Below, in pieces: positions 1 to 5,710 of a stretch of 6,642 nucleotides of DNA. Origin of the DNA: an uncultured Terriglobus sp. (GTDB taxonomy: Bacteria > Acidobacteriota > Terriglobia > Terriglobales > Acidobacteriaceae); the NCBI GenBank assembly GCA_937859825.1, contig CALMAP010000003.1, forward strand, positions 1-6,642, given 5' to 3'. A program made the translations under genes and the position numbers. The notes beneath the pieces are model-generated. The model saw only the letters and a list, made by a program, of their open reading frames with translations. It searched no databases and was not told where the DNA came from. Numbering within the stretch: the stretch's first letter is position 1; each line of letters begins with the position of its first letter.

Positions 1-3000
1 CCACCATTCACATCGATGTTGGTCGACGGATTAGCGAAGTTCTGGTGGTTGAGGACATTGAAGAAATCCGTGCGGAAGATTGCCGTGATGCCTTCCTTGA
101 TGAGGATGTTCTTCTGTGCCGCGACGTCGACATTGGCGAACTTCGGTCCGAAGAACGAGTTGCGCTGCAGGTTGCCGAACTTGCCGAAGCCTGGGTTTGT
201 GAAGCCGTTGCCACCGGCTCCCGCGGTGATATCCGTAGCAAGCGGTGTAAAGAAGCTCAACGTACCGTCATAGTCGTGACCCTTCAGAGCGGTGTTGAAC
301 CCGCTTCCCGAGTAGTTCGGCTGATTCGGACCGCTGTCTTTGTTGTTACCCGCATTGGTGTAGCTTGCCCAGAAAGGAAGACCGGACGCCAAGTTCATGG
401 TGGGGCTGATCTCCCATCCACCGACCAGTCGCTCCGTGATGCCATTCACATTCGAAGCGAAGGCCTTTCCGTGACCAAACGGCAGTTCCAGGTTGCCGAA
501 GAAGGTGATCTGCTGCTGCCGCAGATCGTCCTGGTTACCGTAGGTGAGCTTCTTGTTGACCTGGAAGTAGTTATCGCTGTAGTTCTTCGCCTGCTGGTAT
601 GCGTAGTTCAGTACGAACTGGTAGCCCTGCGAGAATCGCTTCTCGAAGGTTGCCTGCAAAGCGTTGAAGTGCGTATCCGCGTCCGAGCCGAAGTAGTTGA
701 TGCCCTGTGTCCATTTGTAGAGCGGGTAGTATTTGCGGCGATTCGGATCGTTTGCGTCACTGCGGGGCTGGCCAGGAAGCGCAAGTGCACCGGTAGTCGC
801 ATTGACCACAGGATTGTAGGTCAACCCGTTCTGAGTCACACCCACAATGTTCGGGTCCGTGGTGGATCCGTCACCGGCGAAGGTGTGCGTACCTTTATTT
901 CCCACATAACCGACAGTCAGGTTGAACTGGTGACCAAGGTCACGCTGTACCTGAGCATTCCAGGCATCCAGCGTGGGAAAGCGTTCGGTAATTGGGCGAG
1001 CATTGGCATTGATCTGGTCAGGAAGCGGAATGTTCCCGTTAACCGGAGCGCTGCCGAAGTTTGCGGCAGCCGGTGTACTGGTACCAAGTTGGAAGACTAC
1101 GCCATTGCCTGACGTGGTGATCTGCTGCTTGGAGAGAACCGGCAGGTTCTGGGTTACGGCGTGACCGAAGATGGATCCGAAAACACCGATGTCAAAGCTG
1201 CGACCGTAGCCAGCACGGATAACAGTCTTCTCATTTAGCTGATAGGCAACACCAAGGCGAGGAGCAATGGTCGCACCATTGTTACGAACACCCATTGCGC
1301 CACTATAGGGACCTTCCTTTGCAACCTGCAGGTTACCCGTTTGCAGGTTGAGAATGGCGCCCTGGTCTTTTTCCACCTTTTCCGGCAGGTAGGTCTCGTA
1401 ACGCGTACCGTAGTTGACCGTCAGCTTCGGAGTTACGCGCCACGTGTCCTGGACGTATTCGAAGATGCGGTTCTGTGTTTCGGAAGCATTGGTCGAGGTG
1501 CTGGCGTAGCGGGCGAACTGGCCTACATCACCAAGAGCGAAGCTGGCAAAGCCGAGGCCGCCGAGTGCGCCCTGACCGGTGGTTTTGGTCTGGAAGCTCA
1601 GGATGCCAGCACGGTTCTGGTCAGACGGTACGCGCAGGTTGTAGGCGTGACGGAAATCGACACCAAATTTAATGGAGTGGTTGCCGAGCTCATGCGTCCA
1701 GTTGTTCACGATCTGGTACTGGCGCTCATTCTCGGTAAGGGGGCAGTTGCAGCGGTTCACACCCAGACCGGACCCGAAGTTTGCGCCCGGGTTGTTGATG
1801 CCATTGTTTGGCGGCCCATCAATATCGAACTCAGGTGCACCGCCGGTGTTACCGCTTGCAAAGTTCAATCCGGGAATGCCGTTATTGGTCGCAAACGCCT
1901 CATTGCCGTCGTACTTGGACGTAGCGATGGAATACCGCAAGAAGCCAAAGCGGATGTCGGTGACCCACTTGGGATTAACAATGACGTCGGCACCGGTGGC
2001 CCAGCTTGCATTGTGGCCGCGCGAAGTACCGCCGAAGCCGCCCGTGCCGAAACCAGGACCGCCGAGCGAACCGAAGGCCGTACCACCGCTCAAGGTATCG
2101 GAAAAGTAGCTGAACCGGTTGAAGTAGTGGATCTTGTCGCTGACCTGAGCGTCAAGACGAATAGTGCCCTGGTCATAGTTGAAGACGCCTGTACCTACCG
2201 CTGAATAGTTCTGATACGGCGTAAGTGCCTGTGTGTTGTTTGGAAGCGGGTAACGCTCCAGCAATGCAATGGCAGCCGGATTCAACTGCGCACGCGGAAT
2301 GACGTTGTTGGCGTAGCGGGTGCCCGTTACCGGATTCACGATGAACGGGGTAACTTTGCCCGTTGCCGTGGTGTTGCTGCCAGGGGTCGTCTCTCCTGCA
2401 TAATCCGAGAAGTCGCAACCGCCTGCCAGGCAGGAATTTCGCAGAAGCGTTGTGGGTACGCTGTTCAGTCCTGTGGAGGTTCCTACCTTGGACCGGACGC
2501 CCTGGTAGTCGAGAAAGAAAAAGATCTTGTCCCTCTGTACCGGACCGCCAAGTGAACCACCGAACTGGCTCTGCAGCGCAACCGGAACAATACGCTTGGT
2601 GACAACGTCAGGCTTATTGAAGGGGTTCTTCGCCTGGTTTGCGTCAGACTGGCGGAAGTCGAAGACACCGCCGTGTACGCTGTTGCCGCCGGACTTCGTC
2701 TGCGCCGTAACTACGGCAGCGACGGCCTTACCGAACTGGGCGTCGTAATTTTGCGTTGCAATCTTGGACTGCGCGACCGAGTCAAGCGACGGATTGACGA
2801 CGATGATGCCGAGGATCGGGTCCTGGTTGTCGGTGCCGTCCAGTTCATAAGCGACGCCGGCAAAGTGCTGGCCGTTGACGATAATCTGCTGCGAACCCTG
2901 GGGGTTCTCAGACGAGGCGTGCGACCAGCCAAGCAACTGAGTACCGGGCAGCAGAAGTTGCAGTCCAGTAAAGTTGCGGTTCGGCAGCGGCAGGTCTTCC

Positions 3001-3434
3001 GTGTTGCGCGCGTTGAACGAGGTGGAAACCTCGGCACGGTCCGTGGTGAGCGTGGGGATTGCATCCGCAGTGACCTGCACCGTGGTACCGGCGTCGCCAA
3101 CCGTCAGCTTTGCGTCAACCTTGGGTGCGGAGTCGGCAGCAACCGGAATGCCAGCGGTTTCAAAACCCTGAAATCCGGGTGCTGTGATCTTGATGGAATA
3201 CGAGTCGGGGATAAGGTGCTCGACGGTGTAGGCGCCGGAGTCGTTCGACGTAACGGTAACGGACGTGCCCTTGGCGATATCCGTGACCGTGACGGTGGCG
3301 TTTGGAATGGCCGCGCCGGTTGGGTCGGTGACGGTGCCGTAGAGCGAGCCGTAGATGGCCTGGCCGTAGCCGGTACCGGCTGCGGTCAGGATCGTGGCTA
3401 GTGCCAGCGCCTGCACCTTTCTTGAAAAATTCAT
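1..3434 (-). CDS. Oar-like TonB-dependent outer-membrane receptor, 3' end off window
   Basis: This is a large outer-membrane receptor that probably imports oligosaccharides or similar nutrients using TonB energy. The frame is open from the ATG at 3434 to the window edge, giving 1144 residues. Residues 1-26 look like a signal peptide (basic start, Ala/Leu core, G-Y-G-Q-A end). Residues about 28-115 form a carboxypeptidase-regulatory-like beta-sandwich (G-T-V-T-D-P-T-G-A, later S-N-D-S-G-A-Y-T). A plug domain follows at about 135-260, with E-L-D-G-T-D-N-Q-D and a Q-F-G-K motif before T-K-S-G-G. The rest is beta-barrel: F-G-G-S-L-G-G-P-V near 291 and W-R-V-T-P-K-L-T-V-N-Y-G near 665. The D-F-F-N-V-L-N-H-Q-N-F signature at 1123-1133 normally lies close to the C-terminus in this family, so little is missing. 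The start is supported by an SD and a signal peptide. The gene is divergent from the GH13 gene. The actual substrate cannot be read from the sequence. No SusD-like partner is visible. Confidence 0.93.
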   Translation of the reverse strand, partial: MNFSRKVQALALATILTAAGTGYGQAIYGSLYGTVTDPTGAAIPNATVTVTDIAKGTSVTVTSNDSGAYTVEHLIPDSYSIKITAPGFQGFETAGIPVAADSAPKVDAKLTVGDAGTTVQVTADAIPTLTTDRAEVSTSFNARNTEDLPLPNRNFTGLQLLLPGTQLLGWSHASSENPQGSQQIIVNGQHFAGVAYELDGTDNQDPILGIIVVNPSLDSVAQSKIATQNYDAQFGKAVAAVVTAQTKSGGNSVHGGVFDFRQSDANQAKNPFNKPDVVTKRIVPVALQSQFGGSLGGPVQRDKIFFFLDYQGVRSKVGTSTGLNSVPTTLLRNSCLAGGCDFSDYAGETTPGSNTTATGKVTPFIVNPVTGTRYANNVIPRAQLNPAAIALLERYPLPNNTQALTPYQNYSAVGTGVFNYDQGTIRLDAQVSDKIHYFNRFSYFSDTLSGGTAFGSLGGPGFGTGGFGGTSRGHNASWATGADVIVNPKWVTDIRFGFLRYSIATSKYDGNEAFATNNGIPGLNFASGNTGGAPEFDIDGPPNNGINNPGANFGSGLGVNRCNCPLTENERQYQIVNNWTHELGNHSIKFGVDFRHAYNLRVPSDQNRAGILSFQTKTTGQGALGGLGFASFALGDVGQFARYASTSTNASETQNRIFEYVQDTWRVTPKLTVNYGTRYETYLPEKVEKDQGAILNLQTGNLQVAKEGPYSGAMGVRNNGATIAPRLGVAYQLNEKTVIRAGYGRSFDIGVFGSIFGHAVTQNLPVLSKQQITTSGNGVVFQLGTSTPAAANFGSAPVNGNIPLPDQINANARPITERFPTLDAWNAQVQRDLGHQFNLTVGYVGNKGTHTFAGDGSTTDPNIVGVTQNGLTYNPVVNATTGALALPGQPRSDANDPNRRKYYPLYKWTQGINYFGSDADTHFNALQATFEKRFSQGYQFVLNYAYQQAKNYSDNYFQVNKKLTYGNQDDLRQQQITFFGNLELPFGHGKAFASNVNGITERLVGGWEISPTMNLASGLPFWASYTNAGNNKDSGPNQPNYSGSGFNTALKGHDYDGTLSFFTPLATDITAGAGGNGFTNPGFGKFGNLQRNSFFGPKFANVDVAAQKNILIKEGITAIFRTDFFNVLNHQNFANPSTNIDVNG

Positions 3435-3438
3435 GCTG

Positions 3439-3444
3439 TCCTCC
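3439..3444 (-). promoter_or_regulatory. Ribosome binding site of the TonB-dependent receptor
   Basis: The minus strand reads GGAGGA, then CAGC, then ATG. This strong Shine-Dalgarno sequence sits 4 nt before the start codon and fixes the receptor start at 3434. Confidence 0.8.
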
Positions 3445-3450
3445 AGAGGT

Positions 3451-3462
3451 GAAACCTGTTTC
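3451..3462. promoter_or_regulatory. Short palindrome GAAAC-CT-GTTTC in the receptor leader
   Basis: The sequence GAAACCTGTTTC is an inverted repeat with perfect 5-nt arms and a 2-nt centre. It lies 7 nt upstream of the receptor's Shine-Dalgarno sequence and downstream of the proposed promoter. A protein bound here could block elongation or initiation, so it is a candidate operator. The arms are short and chance occurrence is possible. Which regulator would bind is unknown. Confidence 0.3.
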
Positions 3463-3523
3463 TTACGCGATGGCGAGCCAGCTTACAGAACGCCGACATC
3501 CATTGCAGTGAACCGGAGAGGAC

Positions 3524-3551
3524 TCTATGGCATCGCCGGGAAGAATGTCAA
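3524..3551 (-). promoter_or_regulatory. Candidate sigma-70-type promoter for the receptor gene
   Basis: On the minus strand a perfect -35 hexamer TTGACA (3551-3546) is followed after 16 nt by CATAGA (3529-3524), a 3-of-6 match to the -10 consensus. Transcription would begin near 3517, giving a leader of about 80 nt before the ATG at 3434. The DNA upstream (about 3560-3670) is clearly AT-rich, as expected for a promoter. The -10 is weak, so this is a prediction from motif matching only. Confidence 0.42.
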
Positions 3552-3637
3552 CCAGAAGGAGGATACAAATTTGGTACTTATTTACTATGGGAATTTGAAG
3601 TTTCTGGAACTGTTTTCTATGGTTTTCAATAAGCATT

Positions 3638-3665
3638 TGCGAAACGTTCTTGTAATCGCTTTCTA
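3638..3665. promoter_or_regulatory. LacI-like operator candidate, two CG-centred elements
   Basis: Two elements with the central CG and flanking A/T tracts typical of LacI/GalR-family operators sit next to each other: GCGAAACGTTCT, centred on 3645-3646, and TGTAATCGCTTTC, centred on 3657-3658. Their centres are 12 bp apart. The first contains the palindrome AACGTT; the second is an imperfect inverted repeat. The outer GAAA (3641-3644) and TTTC (3660-3663) are also inverted. The position between two divergent sugar-related genes suits a shared operator. Neither element is a perfect palindrome, so the call is tentative. Confidence 0.3.
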
Positions 3666-3824
3666 CTGAATTTCCTCGGATTTTCCAGTTCTCCACGCGG
3701 AACTCGCCTCTCTTAGGCTGAGGAACTACCAGATTTCAGGATCGCAGCGCACGACGCAAATGCTATGACATTTACGCCAAACCTGTAAGTGCTGTGGTAT
3801 GGTTTTCTCGCACTTCCAGTGCCG

Positions 3825-3830
3825 AAAAGG
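3825..3830 (+). promoter_or_regulatory. Ribosome binding site of the GH13 gene
   Basis: The sequence AAAAGG lies 6 nt before the ATG at 3837. It is a moderate Shine-Dalgarno match. It supports this start over an in-frame ATG at 3789 that would place 16 non-signal-like residues before the signal peptide. Confidence 0.5.
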
Positions 3831-3836
3831 TTTGCC

Positions 3837-5261
3837 ATGAAGTTGACCCGCTTTCTCCCATTTGCCTGCGCGCTGTCACTCTGCTGCAGCGCCATCGCAC
3901 AAAGCCCCGCAACGATCACGGCCGATCTGCAAGCCGCGGCCCAACCGACGCACGATGCAACGTGGTGGAAGCATGCCGTGGTGTATGAAATCTATCCGCG
4001 CTCGTTTCAGGACTCGAACGGTGATGGCATCGGCGACCTGAACGGGATTACGCAGAGGCTGGATTACCTGCAGAAACTGGGCATCGACGCGATCTGGATT
4101 GCTCCCATGTTTCCCTCGCCGCAGGTGGACTTTGGCTATGACGTTTCGGACTACGAGGCCGTAGACCCGCAGTACGGAACGACCGCGGATATGGATCGCC
4201 TGATCGCCGAGGGCAAGAAGCGCAACATCCGCATTTGCCTGGACTGGGTGGTGAACCACAGCTCCGACAAGCACAAGTGGTTTCTCGAGTCGGCAAGCTC
4301 CCGCACCAATCCCAAAGCCGACTGGTTCGTGTGGAATGACGGTCTGGCGGAGGACGCGCCAGGTGTGGGTGCGTTCCAGAAGAAGTTTGCCCATGATGGC
4401 CGCGTTCCTCCGAACAACTGGGAATCGGTCTTCGGCGGCTCGGCATGGACTTGGGTGCCCGCGCGCAAGCAGTTCTACTATCACAAGTTCTATAAGGAGC
4501 AGCCTGACCTGAACTACCGCAATCCCGCGGTGGAAGAGGCAATGTTCGACGGCATGCGCTTCTGGCTGGATCGCGGCATCGCGGGTTTCCGGCTGGACGC
4601 GGTGCCCACGCTGTTCGAATCGACCGGCCTGGAGAGCGAACCGGAAGTCGCCGGCGTCAACAAGCAGGGTGATCCGAACCTGCATACGATTTATACGGAT
4701 AACCTGCCGGAAGTCCATGGGGTGATCCGCCGCATGCGGGCGATGGTGGAGAAGTATCCTGGCAACCGCGTGCTGATCGGGGAGACCTACCTGCCGAACA
4801 CCATGGAACTGGACAAGTGGTACGGCAGCGCTGACCGCAACGAACTGCAGCTGCCGATGGACATGCTGATCGGCTTTCAAGGCGATACGGCAAAGCTGGA
4901 CGCGAACCGCATTCGCACCTACATCACCGAGGTCGAAACGCAGGTACATGGATCCCAGCCATTGCTGGTGTTCGACAATCATGACAATGTGCGCAGCCAC
5001 GACCGCTATGGCGACGGCACGCACAACCAGCAGATCGACAAGCTGATTGCCGCGCTGCTGCTGACGAGCAAAGCAACCGCACTGATGTATTACGGCGAGG
5101 AGCTTGGCATGCCGACCACGCAACCTATCCGCGTGGAAGACGTGAAGGACCCCATCGGCATCACAGGCTGGCCAGCGGAGAAAGGCCGCGACGGCGAGCG
5201 CACGCCCATGCAATGGGACGGCAGCCCACAGAGCGGCTTCAGCACCAATGCCAAGACATAG
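3837..5261 (+). CDS. GH13 alpha-glucosidase, 474-residue N-terminal part up to amber
   Basis: The open part encodes a signal peptide (residues 1-21, likely cut at S-A-I-A before Gln22) and most of the catalytic (beta/alpha)8 barrel. The opening W-W-K-H-A-V-V-Y-E-I-Y-P-R-S-F is classic GH13, and D-S-N-G-D-G-I-G-D (59-67) is the usual calcium-binding loop. Conserved region I is D136-W-V-V-N-H141. Region II is G-F-R-L-D-A with nucleophile Asp254. Region III has acid/base Glu316 in I-G-E-T. Region IV is N-H-D with Asp383. Ala255 after the nucleophile, rather than Val, hints at alpha-1,4 over alpha-1,6 preference (inference from family rules). As translated, the product lacks the last barrel helix and the C-terminal beta domain, so it would probably not fold well. 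The enzyme would act outside the cytoplasm on malto-oligosaccharides or similar sugars. Exact specificity is uncertain. Confidence 0.85.
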   Translation: MKLTRFLPFACALSLCCSAIAQSPATITADLQAAAQPTHDATWWKHAVVYEIYPRSFQDSNGDGIGDLNGITQRLDYLQKLGIDAIWIAPMFPSPQVDFGYDVSDYEAVDPQYGTTADMDRLIAEGKKRNIRICLDWVVNHSSDKHKWFLESASSRTNPKADWFVWNDGLAEDAPGVGAFQKKFAHDGRVPPNNWESVFGGSAWTWVPARKQFYYHKFYKEQPDLNYRNPAVEEAMFDGMRFWLDRGIAGFRLDAVPTLFESTGLESEPEVAGVNKQGDPNLHTIYTDNLPEVHGVIRRMRAMVEKYPGNRVLIGETYLPNTMELDKWYGSADRNELQLPMDMLIGFQGDTAKLDANRIRTYITEVETQVHGSQPLLVFDNHDNVRSHDRYGDGTHNQQIDKLIAALLLTSKATALMYYGEELGMPTTQPIRVEDVKDPIGITGWPAEKGRDGERTPMQWDGSPQSGFSTNAKT

Positions 5262-5636
5262 CTGCCGGTGCCTGGCAACTACGTGTCGCTGAACGTTGCC
5301 ACGGAGCAGAAGGATCCGAAGTCCCTGTTGCGCTGGTACGAGCAGGTGATTGCTCTCCGTCGCACCGTTCCCGCGCTGCATGACGGTGGCGTGGTGATGG
5401 TGGACACCGGCAACGCAAACGTTCTGTCGTATGTAAGAACAGCACCTGCCGGTGCGAAGCCGGTGCTGGTGTCGCTGAACATGTCGGCGGCACCGCAGAC
5501 AATGAACCTGGATTTGTCGCCCGCAAAGGTGGATGGCTCCCGCTTGAAGGTGCTGATGGGCGAGGGTGCGGATGGCTCGACCTCCAAAGCGCTTATGCTG
5601 CAGCCTTATGGTTCCGTTGTTGCTGAAATCCAGTAG
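5262..5636 (+). pseudogene. C-terminal remnant of the GH13 gene after the amber
   Basis: These 124 codons continue the GH13 frame. L-L-R-W-Y-E-Q-V-I-A-L-R-R is the last helix of the catalytic barrel, where family members typically have a similar leucine/arginine-rich helix. The following stretch, with V-L-S-Y-V-R and P-V-L-V-S-L-N-M-S, is the beta-sandwich domain C. A GTG at 5268 could in principle start translation, but no Shine-Dalgarno sequence precedes it and a free domain C has no known independent role, so I do not call a separate gene. Confidence 0.75.
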
Positions 5637-5659
5637 ATCCTGTTCCAGGAACCATGCAG

Positions 5660-5691
5660 AAGCCGGTCCAGCGGAATCTGGACCGGCTTTT
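5660..5691 (+). terminator. Rho-independent terminator after the GH13 gene
   Basis: A perfect 12-bp inverted repeat (AAGCCGGTCCAG at 5660-5671, CTGGACCGGCTT at 5678-5689) surrounds a 6-nt loop CGGAAT. The right arm ends in, and is followed by, Ts (TTTT, 5688-5691). The stem is G+C-rich. It starts 24 nt after the natural GH13 stop, where a terminator is expected. The T-tract is short. Because it ends only about 20 nt before the regulator's start codon, it may also act as a leader element or operator for that gene. Confidence 0.8.
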
Positions 5692-5710
5692 CCGCAGAGA
5701 ACTTCTAGCG

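Larger units (their letters stand above)
3435..3836. other. Divergent intergenic region, 402 nt
   Basis: This stretch separates the two divergent start codons. Its middle (about 3560-3670) is much richer in A and T than the flanking genes. It holds the candidate receptor promoter, the palindrome and the LacI-like elements listed separately. A 10-nt direct repeat, TATGGTTTTC, occurs at 3618-3627 and 3798-3807. For the GH13 gene I see only weak promoter candidates: an extended -10-like TGCTATGAC at 3761-3769, and TATGGT at 3798-3803, neither with a convincing -35. Short open frames cross the region on both strands, but they lack ribosome binding sites and protein-like composition. I see no RNA gene. 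Confidence 0.7.
3837..5636 (+). pseudogene. Secreted GH13 alpha-glucosidase-type gene with in-frame amber
   Basis: Read through the amber, this is a 599-codon gene of normal length for a GH13 alpha-glucosidase or oligosaccharide hydrolase. The only lesion is TAG at codon 475 (5259-5261). The sequence before it (G-E-R-T-P-M-Q-W-D, then N-A-K-T) and after it (L-P-V-P-G-N-Y) matches the family pattern in which Trp precedes L-P-V, so the codon was very probably TGG and changed by one base. No frameshift is present and the frame stays protein-like up to the natural TAG at 5634-5636. The lesion could be a recent nonsense mutation, a base-calling error or a suppressed codon. A strong terminator follows the true 3' end, supporting 5636 as the ancestral gene end. 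Confidence 0.8.

Noticed and set aside
45..1112. Plus-strand open frames of 355, 287 and 242 codons opposite the receptor (45-1112, 1341-2204, 2673-3401)
   Set aside because: The minus-strand frame is a continuous, recognisable receptor. The plus-strand products have no family features and no good ribosome binding sites.
1323..1349. Palindrome AACCTGCAGGTT with a nearby repeat of TGCAGGTT
   Set aside because: It is inside the receptor coding frame and encodes the short repeated peptide N-L-Q-T-G-N-L-Q-V, so a coding coincidence is the simplest explanation.
3463..3696. Small open frames in the intergenic region (77 codons minus at 3463-3696; 91 codons plus at 3394-3669; 68 codons minus at 3713-3919)
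   Set aside because: They lie in AT-rich promoter DNA, lack Shine-Dalgarno sequences, show no domain-like sequence, and overlap the regulatory elements or gene ends.
3789..3836. Upstream ATG at 3789 as the GH13 start
   Set aside because: It would add 16 residues before a clean signal peptide that starts at the ATG at 3837, which also has its own AAAAGG ribosome binding site.
3876..5381. Long open frame (501 codons) on the minus strand opposite the GH13 gene
   Set aside because: Its translation is rich in His, Arg, Val and Ala with no domain pattern, and it overlaps a clear GH13 coding frame. It is an antisense shadow produced by codon bias.
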